From: Roseimaritima sp. | Lineage (GTDB): Bacteria > Planctomycetota > Planctomycetia > Pirellulales > Pirellulaceae | Length of the DNA stretch: 7,177 bases | NCBI GenBank assembly: GCA_007124075.1 | Contig: SLFV01000516.1 | Span: forward strand, 1-7,177 | Direction of reading: 5' to 3' | Part shown: piece by piece, positions 1-5,811 of the stretch | Numbering within the stretch: the first letter of the stretch is position 1 | Layout of the letters: each line of letters opens with the position of its first letter | Program-made: the position numbers and the translations under genes | The notes under the pieces: model-generated | Seen by the model: only the letters and a program-made list of their open reading frames with translations | Database searches by the model: none | Told to the model about the DNA's origin: nothing

Positions 1-1663
1 GATTGATCGTTTGGTTTAGGAACAACGCACTGAGCGACATCAGCGACTGCGTGGTCAATTCGTCGGATTGCTCCAGCCCGATCAAAAAACCGATTCCCGC
101 CATCGTCTTGCGGAAAAAGTCTTCGCCATAAGCCGTGTTGAACTGCGTCTCGTTGCTTAACACCATCGCCGACTGCGTGAATGTCGGATCAATCCGCAGC
201 GCCGCGTTTAAGACGCTGCGAACTGCCGGAGTCGACACCTGCAACCCCAACGCGGGCAATCGATTAGGTTCGCCCACTGCAAAAGTGATCCCCTGATCAA
301 CGGTCTCGCGAAACTGGATCCCCAGGTAATTGGACCACAGCGAAACCGCTTCGCGTACCCGCCGCTTCTGTCGGTCCGTAATCTGGTTGATAAAGGACGT
401 CGAACCCGACGTGGCGTAGACCGCTTGAAAGTTGTACAAGACCTCGGTGACCCCAGGGGTCGAATCTGGGCCAAAGCTGGCGTTGATCGTTTGCCGCAGG
501 CCACCCCCGACGATTTCTTCGACCAGTGCCCGTCCGGGATCATTCGCCCCTCCCGGAAGCTGAATCGGAAACGCAACCGGTTCGATCTCTCCCGGCACCA
601 AAATGCTGCTGGTGATACTGCCATCGGTCACGAATTGCACGCCACCTTGTCCGGTATTCAGGTCAAACGCCGTATCTACCGTGTCGCCTACGGTACCTCC
701 CGGCAGCAGCATCGCCGGGGTAATGATCAAATCATCACGACTGTCGACAGCCGAACCGATCCGCAACCGGAAGGTGCCGCCACCGATCGGCACACCCCGC
801 AACGTCTCGCCGCCGGGCTCCGTGACCTCCGCTAATTCATTGATGTCGGTTGCAAAGATCAGCCGCGCCGTGTGCGTGGCCGGATCATAAATAACGCGGT
901 CCGGATGATACAACGTGTCATCGGCGGTGCTGACCGTGTCTTGTGTCAGCAGCAATTGATAGAATCGAGGATTTTCAGCCGAACGCGGCGTCGGATTGCC
1001 GTTGGCATCGTTTTCTACAAACAGTTCGTCCTCGTTGAAATAAACCAAAATCTCATCGCGACGTTGCTGCAGCGTCCCGTCGGCCTGGCGGACCACCGGT
1101 TGGGGTACCACCGCTTCCACTTGCGCCCCCAAGGCCAAGCGAAAATCGATCGTTTCGCTCTGCGCACCCGCCTGGCGAGGCTGGAAAACGTCGCCGTCAA
1201 CATTTCGCAGTGCGGTCACACCGACCGTGGGATCATCAAACGCAAAGACCTCGATCCGGTAACGATCATCGGGCAACGCATCGGCGAACCGCACGATCAC
1301 TTCGTTGGATTGCGTATCCCCTAGTGAAACCGCTGCCGGACGGATCATGACATCCTGGGCGGTGCCAAACACGCCGTCGCCGCCGGATCGCGAGATGCGA
1401 ATTCCCTCAGCAGTCGCTAGATCAATCGTTTGCGACTCGTCAAAACGGAATGTCAGCGTCCGCGGGGCAACACTGCGCACGATTCCCTCATCAATCAAAT
1501 CACCCTGGTTGGGCTGCACGCCGATCAATTGAGGCCCGGCAAGCAACTGCCGCGGTTCCAGTGTTTCCAGCAAGTGCTTGCGTCGTGCCTGACGCGTTGC
1601 ATCCCGCTGGTTGGTCCTGCGAAAGGCGGAGAGAAGTCTACGTTGCCGTTTACGGGGTGCCAT
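1..1663 (-). CDS. LEPR-XLL planctomycete exported protein, matrixin-like region, partial (3' end outside window)
   Basis: The frame is open from the ATG at 1663 down to base 1, giving 554 codons with the C-terminus missing. The N-terminus is strongly basic (MAPRKRQRRLL) and is followed at residues 35-43 by LEPRQLLAG, the LEPR-XLL signature of large exported proteins known in planctomycetes. Residues 44-200 look like an Ig-like beta domain (PQLIGVQPNQGDLIDEG, then VIVRFADALPDDRYRIEVFA), and a second beta-rich segment spans about 200-350. From about residue 355 the pattern resembles planctomycete matrixin-like metalloproteases: FPIQLPGG at 365-372, then RRVREAVSLWSNYLGIQF at 434-451. Where HExxHxxGxxH is expected, residues 522-532 read AGIGFLIGLEQ, so the zinc ligands are lacking. 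An in-frame ATG at 1684 would add seven residues, but the 1663 start has AAGG eight bases upstream and the 1684 one has no ribosome site. The LEPR assignment is firm; substrate and partners are unknown. The full protein is probably much longer. Confidence 0.88.
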   Translation of the reverse strand, partial: MAPRKRQRRLLSAFRRTNQRDATRQARRKHLLETLEPRQLLAGPQLIGVQPNQGDLIDEGIVRSVAPRTLTFRFDESQTIDLATAEGIRISRSGGDGVFGTAQDVMIRPAAVSLGDTQSNEVIVRFADALPDDRYRIEVFAFDDPTVGVTALRNVDGDVFQPRQAGAQSETIDFRLALGAQVEAVVPQPVVRQADGTLQQRRDEILVYFNEDELFVENDANGNPTPRSAENPRFYQLLLTQDTVSTADDTLYHPDRVIYDPATHTARLIFATDINELAEVTEPGGETLRGVPIGGGTFRLRIGSAVDSRDDLIITPAMLLPGGTVGDTVDTAFDLNTGQGGVQFVTDGSITSSILVPGEIEPVAFPIQLPGGANDPGRALVEEIVGGGLRQTINASFGPDSTPGVTEVLYNFQAVYATSGSTSFINQITDRQKRRVREAVSLWSNYLGIQFRETVDQGITFAVGEPNRLPALGLQVSTPAVRSVLNAALRIDPTFTQSAMVLSNETQFNTAYGEDFFRKTMAGIGFLIGLEQSDELTTQSLMSLSALFLNQTIN

Positions 1664-1689
1664 AAACTCAGCCTTAAATGTCATGGGAT

Positions 1690-1717
1690 TGCCAGCCAGA
1701 CGACGTGTCGGCTGGCA
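1690..1717 (-). promoter_or_regulatory. Hairpin in the LEPR gene leader
   Basis: Bases 1691-1697 (GCCAGCC) and 1710-1716 (GGCTGGC) form a perfect 7-bp stem, extendable by GAC/GTC (1699-1701 with 1707-1709) after one bulged A. It lies 27 bases upstream of the chosen ATG of the minus-strand gene and directly upstream of the alternative in-frame ATG at 1684. A second copy of TGCCAGCCAG occurs at 1783-1792, so the 1710-1717 arm can pair with either copy. There is no following T run on the minus strand, so it is not an intrinsic terminator. A role in translation or transcript control is inference only. Confidence 0.35.
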
Positions 1718-1843
1718 AAACGAAAAGTCAATAAATCGATCGGGACACCGCTTCATCAGCCACCCGGTATCCGCTGCAAACCTGCCAGCCAGTCGCGGTT
1801 CTCATCAATAATCCACGGAAAAACTGCGCGAGGGTAAACGCCG

Positions 1844-1871
1844 AGTATAATTCGCGCTAAACCACCCGCAA
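1844..1871 (-). promoter_or_regulatory. Possible promoter for the LEPR gene
   Basis: Read on the minus strand, TATACT (1849-1844) is a good -10 match. TTGCGG lies 16 bases upstream as a weak -35. A start near 1837 would give a leader of about 170 bases containing the hairpin at 1690-1717. The same bases on the plus strand contain a perfect TATAAT (1846-1851), but without a matching -35 or a near downstream plus-strand gene. Planctomycete promoters are poorly matched by sigma-70 rules, so confidence is low. Confidence 0.22.
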
Positions 1872-1986
1872 ATTTCCTGTTCAGAATGCTGCCGTTCGTC
1901 GCCGGAGTGCCCTGCGATGGACGCGATTGTGCCGGTCGCAACGGCACACAACACCCCCTCACTGCGGGCGGCCGCCCCGTAGTCCG

Positions 1987-2028
1987 AACAGGAGTTCCGG
2001 GTGGCGTGGAACACTCGGGACGCCTGTT
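1987..2028. repeat. Imperfect nested inverted repeat
   Basis: AACAGG (1987-1992) pairs with CCTGTT (2023-2028). Inside it, GTTCC (1994-1998) pairs with GGAAC (2008-2012), leaving an unpaired patch on the right arm. TT follows on the plus strand. This could be a structured RNA, a weak terminator for a transcript I cannot identify, or chance in GC-rich DNA. No family is recognised. Confidence 0.25.
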
Positions 2029-2043
2029 TTGACGTCGCTAGAA

Positions 2044-2057
2044 ACGGAAAGTTCCGT
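2044..2057. repeat. Short dyad ACGGAA-AG-TTCCGT
   Basis: A 6-bp perfect inverted repeat with a 2-base centre lies in the divergent intergenic region. The size and symmetry would suit a protein-binding operator, but one copy alone is weak evidence, and a dyad of this length can arise by chance in a window of this size. Confidence 0.2.
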
Positions 2058-2125
2058 GCAATCACTCGCCGCCGCAATCACACTTCTCGTCCCATACCGC
2101 AGCAACTGCCCACAAGTGAGGCAAC

Positions 2126-2150
2126 GGGGGGGGCTGGAGGGGGGCAAGGG
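2126..2150 (+). other. G-rich tract with G-quadruplex potential
   Basis: The plus strand has G runs of 8, 2, 6 and 3 bases within 25 bases (2126-2133, 2136-2137, 2139-2144, 2148-2150). These satisfy the usual G3+N1-7 pattern for four tracts, with the 8-base run supplying two of them. It stands about 280 bases upstream of the flavoprotein start. Runs of this length are also frequent sequencing-error sites. Confidence 0.45.
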
Positions 2151-2430
2151 AGCGCATTAGTGGATTCTCATCTTCCCCTGGGCGAACGCGGACAGCGGTA
2201 TCCGTCGTGACCGCCCCTTCCGGTGCGGTGATGTGTGATAAATACTGCTAAGCAAAGTTGTTGTTTCACGCGTTTTTCTTAGGGCAAGCGGCAAATAAAT
2301 ACTTGCCGGTCTGGCTGTCGCAGCACCGCTGCAAATGGTAGCGGCGATGCGCAAGCACTCCGGGTTTGTTCGCGGTTTTTATTCCGCCGCACGCCTTGAC
2401 CTCCATCACTAGGGGCGGTTCTGAATCAAA

Positions 2431-3726
2431 ATGCAGAGTGTTGATGTCGCGATCGTTGGGGGCGGAGTGGCCGGTTTGGCCTGCGCGTTGCAATTGGCGG
2501 AGCGCCAGGTTGACTTTTGCTTGCTGGAGGCGACCGATCGTTGTGGCGGACGCGTCCGGACCGATACGGTAGACGGTTTTCTGCTGGATCATGGATTTCA
2601 GGTCTTACTGACCGCCTACCCCGCCTGCCAACGCTTACTGGACTACGCCGCGTTAGATTTGCATGCGTTTGAAGCGGGGGCGATGGTTCGTTGTGGGCAG
2701 CGATTTGCCGTCGTCGGCGATCCCTGGCGGTCTCCCAGTCGCCTGTGGCAAACCATGACGGCTCCGGTCGGGTCGCTAGCCGACAAGCTGCGAATCCAAA
2801 AGCTGCGAAAAATTGCATGCCGTGGCAGCTTGCAGCAGCTTTATCAGCGTCCCCAAACGTCGACCCTGGTACGGTTGCGAGAACTGGGTTTTTCGGAACG
2901 CATGATTGACCACTTTTTCCGGCCCTGGCTGGGGGGTGTCTTTCTGGAACGGCAATTGGCAACCAGCAGCCGGATGCTGGAATTCGTCTTTCGCATGTTC
3001 TCCTTGGGAGATGCCGCCATTCCTGCCGGAGGCATGCAGCAAATTCCGCTGCAGATGCAGTCGCGTCTACCTGGGACGACGGTCCGCTTGAACACGACGG
3101 TCCAGAGTGTCCAAGGTCGGACGCTGCATCTGAGCGACGGCAACACCCTCTCCTGCCGACAACTGGTGCTGGCTACCGAAGCACCTGCGGCCAAGCGTCT
3201 GCTGGGAGAACGCGCGGGCGATCTATCCCCGGTGCTGGAAATTCCCTTCAACCGGGTCACCACGCTGTATTACGCGGCGGACCAAGCCCCCTTTGCGGAC
3301 CGATTGTTGGTCCTTGGCGGGGCGGAGCAAGGCCCGATCAATAACCTGGCGGTGCTCAGCAATGTGGCCGCGGGATACGCCCCGGCGGACCGAGCCTTGG
3401 TCAGCATCAGCGTGCTCGGGATCGATGACTCCGTCGACTCGCTGGAAGCGGAGGTACGCACGCAACTGACGCAATGGTTTGGCAGGGTTGCCAACGACTG
3501 GCAGTTCCTGCAAACCTACAGCATCCCCTATGCCTTGCCCGACCAAACCCCCACAGCACTTGAAGATGTGGTAAAACCTTGTCAGCATAGCGGCCTCTGG
3601 CTGTGCGGCGATTACCTTCAAACGCGTTCCTTGCACGGAGCAATGGATAGTGGTTTGCGGGCAGCAAGCGGCATTTTGCAGACGCTGGGATTGCCTCCCG
3701 CTGGCAACGATCCCGTCCCTTCGTGA
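2431..3726 (+). CDS. FAD-dependent amine oxidase/phytoene desaturase-like oxidoreductase
   Basis: This 431-residue soluble flavoprotein is predicted to oxidise or desaturate an unidentified substrate. The N-terminal Rossmann dinucleotide-binding fold is clear: VAIVGGGVAGLACALQL (residues 6-22, GxGxxG at 10-15), the acidic ribose-binding E33, then RCGGRVRT (37-44), the second FAD motif of the amine oxidase/protoporphyrinogen oxidase superfamily. DHGFQVLLTAYP (53-64) is characteristic of the bacterial and plastid subfamily annotated loosely as FAD-dependent or protoporphyrinogen-oxidase-like. The C-terminal FAD motif is LWLCGDYLQTRSLHGAMDSG (389-408). No signal peptide or membrane segment is visible, so it is probably cytoplasmic. 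The ATG at 2431 lacks a well-placed Shine-Dalgarno site (AGGGG is 15 bases away), but the fold starts immediately after it. The gene stands alone: a divergent gene lies upstream and a terminator follows the stop codon. The family call is firm; the substrate is unknown, and the sequence does not show that it acts in haem or carotenoid synthesis. Confidence 0.9.
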   Translation: MQSVDVAIVGGGVAGLACALQLAERQVDFCLLEATDRCGGRVRTDTVDGFLLDHGFQVLLTAYPACQRLLDYAALDLHAFEAGAMVRCGQRFAVVGDPWRSPSRLWQTMTAPVGSLADKLRIQKLRKIACRGSLQQLYQRPQTSTLVRLRELGFSERMIDHFFRPWLGGVFLERQLATSSRMLEFVFRMFSLGDAAIPAGGMQQIPLQMQSRLPGTTVRLNTTVQSVQGRTLHLSDGNTLSCRQLVLATEAPAAKRLLGERAGDLSPVLEIPFNRVTTLYYAADQAPFADRLLVLGGAEQGPINNLAVLSNVAAGYAPADRALVSISVLGIDDSVDSLEAEVRTQLTQWFGRVANDWQFLQTYSIPYALPDQTPTALEDVVKPCQHSGLWLCGDYLQTRSLHGAMDSGLRAASGILQTLGLPPAGNDPVPS

Positions 3727-3728
3727 TC

Positions 3729-3758
3729 GTTGCAGATCGCCGTCTGCGGCATTTTTTT
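3729..3758 (+). terminator. Intrinsic terminator of the flavoprotein gene
   Basis: Two bases after the TGA, GCAGA (3732-3736) pairs with TCTGC (3743-3747) around the loop TCGCCG. The stem extends outward through two G-T pairs to G3729-C3750. It is followed by A and seven T (3752-3758), the classical Rho-independent form. It works on the plus strand only and separates this gene from the downstream beta-helix/radC/gntP group. Confidence 0.78.
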
Positions 3759-3841
3759 GTTTTCAGCTTTTCGATTTTTAAAGGCCATCGTCCAGCCACG
3801 TGCCTGAACGCATCTGCCTGAACTTATCGCGATTCCCTACC

Positions 3842-4831
3842 ATGCCTGTTTTTGTTCACCACGATTGTCGCCGCCAGAAAGAACCGCCCCATCGGGGAGC
3901 ACCTCTGCGCGCGGCCGTAGGTTGCCTGCTGTTGTTTTCCGTTATCAGTGTCGACGTCGTCGCAACCGATCTGGTCGTGGACAATGTACGTGGAAGCGAT
4001 GTCCAAAATGATCGCGGCCAGGCCCCGGCAGCTCCCAGCTTTGGCCCCTACCGAACGATTAACCGGGCGTTGGCGGTTGCACAACCGGGCGATCGGATCA
4101 TTCTGACCAAGACCCCGATTCCGTACCGCGAGTGCATCAGCCTGACCGGGATCAACAACAGTGGATCGCCGCAAACCCCCTTTCGGATCCTGGGCAATGG
4201 CGCGACGGTCGATGGCAGCGAACCCCCACGACCGGACGGCTGGGATGTGGTCCCTGACGTTCACGACGTGTGGCGTTATCGACAATCGCCCCCCGGGTTC
4301 GGCCTGCTGCTGTCGTCGACCGGGGGCTGGCAATCGCTGCCCCCCCGGGACAACGGTTTGTTGCCACTGACTCAATTAGAACCCAAGTCGTGGACGCGTC
4401 AGGCGGCCAGCATTTATATTCGCACCGAACCGGGAAAAGGGCCGCGTGATTATCCATTGCAAATGACCATGCTGGCGACGGGGATCACGCTGTATGACGT
4501 CCAACATGTTGTGATCGAAGACTTGGTGGTCCGCGGTTTTCGGCTTGATGGGGTCAATGCTCATGAACGCGTCACCGACACAGTGCTGCGGAACGTGACG
4601 GCGGAATTCAATGGACGCAGCGGCATCAGTATTGGTGGGGCTTCCGAAGTGCTGGTGCGGCAAAGTCAAGTGCAAGAAAATGGCACTGCCCAATTGCGGA
4701 CCGAAGGCCGCGGCGTGATTCGCTTACAGGAAGTTACCGTCGATGAAAATTCCGCCCCCGCGATTTCTCACGATGGTGGTTCTGTGCGGGGCCAGTGGCA
4801 GCCGCTGGCATCGGATACTGAATCACGTTAG
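3842..4831 (+). CDS. Secreted right-handed parallel beta-helix (pectin-lyase fold) protein
   Basis: From the ATG at 3842 the product has 329 residues. Residues 10-23 are basic, 24-41 are a hydrophobic core (AAVGCLLLFSVISVDVVA), and a signal-peptidase-type cleavage is likely near 41-42, so it should be exported. The mature part begins LVVDNVRGSD and continues GPYRTINRALAVAQPGDRI (68-86), the usual opening of secreted parallel beta-helix proteins of the NosD/DUF1565/pectate-lyase-like group. Helix rungs follow at about 213-310: ITLYDVQHVVIEDLVVRGF, then TDTVLRNVTAEFNGRSGISI, then SEVLVRQSQVQENG. The region 130-210 is a non-repetitive insert. No catalytic residues can be assigned, so it may bind or cleave polysaccharide or be structural. 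A GTG at 3800 would add 14 residues but puts extra sequence before the signal peptide and has no ribosome site. It is the first gene of a likely operon, with radC 20 bases downstream. The helix is short, with few rungs compared with many relatives. Confidence 0.82.
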   Translation: MPVFVHHDCRRQKEPPHRGAPLRAAVGCLLLFSVISVDVVATDLVVDNVRGSDVQNDRGQAPAAPSFGPYRTINRALAVAQPGDRIILTKTPIPYRECISLTGINNSGSPQTPFRILGNGATVDGSEPPRPDGWDVVPDVHDVWRYRQSPPGFGLLLSSTGGWQSLPPRDNGLLPLTQLEPKSWTRQAASIYIRTEPGKGPRDYPLQMTMLATGITLYDVQHVVIEDLVVRGFRLDGVNAHERVTDTVLRNVTAEFNGRSGISIGGASEVLVRQSQVQENGTAQLRTEGRGVIRLQEVTVDENSAPAISHDGGSVRGQWQPLASDTESR

Positions 4832-4838
4832 CCGATAC

Positions 4839-4843
4839 AGGAG
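4839..4843 (+). promoter_or_regulatory. Shine-Dalgarno site deciding the radC GTG start
   Basis: AGGAG sits eight bases before the GTG at 4852, an ideal spacing. It supports this non-ATG start over the first in-frame ATG at 4888, and therefore the reality of the extra N-terminal domain of the product. Confidence 0.75.
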
Positions 4844-4851
4844 CACGAGCG

Positions 4852-5811
4852 GTGGCTCAACTGACTGCCCAACAACGACGCGATCGCATGCAACAGGTGC
4901 TGGAAACCGCGGTACAGTGGGAGGAGTTTTCCAAACAGCAGGTGCAGCAGCAGTGCCAGGAACTAAGTGCGGCCTATGTCACCAAAACGCTGACCAGTTT
5001 GGTGGAACAGGGGATCCTGCGACGGCAAGAACAAGAATGCCAGATCCAATTTCGCTGGGCAATCGATCGCTCCCAATTCGCGGTGCAGCAGTGGATTGAT
5101 CGTGAAATCCATGGCGACCAAGTGCGGGAATTGCCAGAGCAAGAACGTCCACGGGAGCGTTTGCTGCGGCTGGGGGCAACCCGCCTAACCAATGCGGAAC
5201 TGCTGGCGATTTTGATCCGGGTCGGTGTCAAGGGACAGTCGGCTGTTACCGGTGGACGGTTGCTGGCGAACCGTTTTGACCAAGATTTGGAATTGCTTCG
5301 CGACCAGGCTTTGGCGGAGCTCCGGAAAATCACCAAGGCGGTCACGCAGGCCAATTACTGTCAAATCATGGCCGGTATCGAACTGGGTCGGCGCGTCGCA
5401 TTGGCTCAGCAGACGCGTCCCCCGGCAGTCACCAAGATCACCAGCAGTGATGCTGCGATGCGTTACTGTCAGGACCAGTTTCGGCATTTGGCGCACGACG
5501 CGGTGCAGGAGGAATTTCACATCGTCACCTTGGACACAAAGCACAAACCGATCCGCACGCATCAGATCACCGTGGGAACCTTGGACGCCAGCTTGGTGCA
5601 TCCTCGAGAGGTTTTTCGCGCTGCAATCCGCGATGCATCTTCCGCGATTTTGTTGGTACACAATCATCCCTCGGGCGATCCGACTCCCAGCCGCGAAGAC
5701 CATCTGGTTACCGATCGCTTGACCGATGCTGGGAAACTGATCGGTATCACGGTCCTGGACCACATCATCGTTGCCAGCGAGCGCTGCCTAAGTTTGCGAG
5801 AGGTTTCATGA
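4852..5811 (+). CDS. radC: RadC-family JAMM/MPN protein with N-terminal winged-helix-like extension
   Basis: The product has 319 residues, against about 220-230 for ordinary RadC. Residues 1-90 are an additional domain. SKQQVQQQCQELSAAYVTKT followed by LTSLVEQGILRRQEQ (27-61) has the helix-turn-helix plus wing pattern of a winged-helix domain. The canonical RadC part starts near 96: RPRERLLRLGATRLTNAELL (99-118), AILIRVGVKGQSA (119-131), and ELGRR (177-181). The helix-hairpin-helix usually reading GIGxxKA is AVTQANY here (163-169). The C-terminal JAMM metalloprotease-like domain is intact: QEEF (219-222), VHPREVF (249-255), and HNHPSGDPTPSRED (270-283) with H270, H272 and D283 as the metal-ligand set H-x-H-x10-D. 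DHIIV (303-307) and SLRE close the domain. RadC was named for DNA repair, but its biochemical role is still disputed. It lies 20 bases after the beta-helix gene, and its TGA overlaps the permease ATG. Family assignment is certain; the added domain call is inference. Confidence 0.95.
   Translation: MAQLTAQQRRDRMQQVLETAVQWEEFSKQQVQQQCQELSAAYVTKTLTSLVEQGILRRQEQECQIQFRWAIDRSQFAVQQWIDREIHGDQVRELPEQERPRERLLRLGATRLTNAELLAILIRVGVKGQSAVTGGRLLANRFDQDLELLRDQALAELRKITKAVTQANYCQIMAGIELGRRVALAQQTRPPAVTKITSSDAAMRYCQDQFRHLAHDAVQEEFHIVTLDTKHKPIRTHQITVGTLDASLVHPREVFRAAIRDASSAILLVHNHPSGDPTPSREDHLVTDRLTDAGKLIGITVLDHIIVASERCLSLREVS

Larger units (their letters stand above)
1664..2430. other. Divergent intergenic region without a convincing gene
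   Basis: These 767 bases separate the minus-strand LEPR gene from the plus-strand flavoprotein gene. Short open frames occur on both strands (for example minus 1805-2077 and plus 2001-2210), but their translations are rich in Arg, Pro, Gly and Ser, show no family pattern and overlap one another. I saw no tRNA, tmRNA, RNase P RNA or signal-recognition-particle RNA signature on either strand. Visible structure consists of the leader hairpin (1690-1717), an imperfect long stem (1987-2028), a short dyad (2044-2057), a G-rich tract (2126-2150) and a 6-bp stem GGCAAG/CTTGCC (2283-2307). It probably carries the promoters and leaders of both genes, and perhaps a small RNA or remnant that cannot be named by eye. 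Confidence 0.6.

Noticed and set aside
208..624. Minus-strand open frame overlapping the LEPR gene
   Set aside because: It is a different frame within a longer continuous frame that carries a recognisable motif. Its Arg/Ser-rich translation shows no family pattern.
425..1324. Plus-strand frames antisense to the LEPR gene
   Set aside because: They are mirror shadows of a strong minus-strand gene, with no ribosome site and no recognisable domains.
1805..2077. Possible small minus-strand gene of 90 codons upstream of the LEPR gene
   Set aside because: The composition is mixed with no family signature, another open frame overlaps it on the same strand, and no ribosome site supports its start. 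A conserved small protein cannot be fully excluded.
2396..2427. TTGACC as a -35 box for the flavoprotein gene
   Set aside because: No acceptable -10 box exists at 16-18 bases; the nearest (TGAATC) is at 20 bases and would leave almost no leader.
3760..3800. AT-rich stretch after the terminator as the operon promoter
   Set aside because: No -35/-10 pair with reasonable spacing could be identified; the T-richness is partly the terminator tail.
3800..3841. GTG at 3800 as the start of the beta-helix protein
   Set aside because: It would put 14 extra residues in front of an already complete signal peptide and has no ribosome site. The ATG at 3842 fits better.
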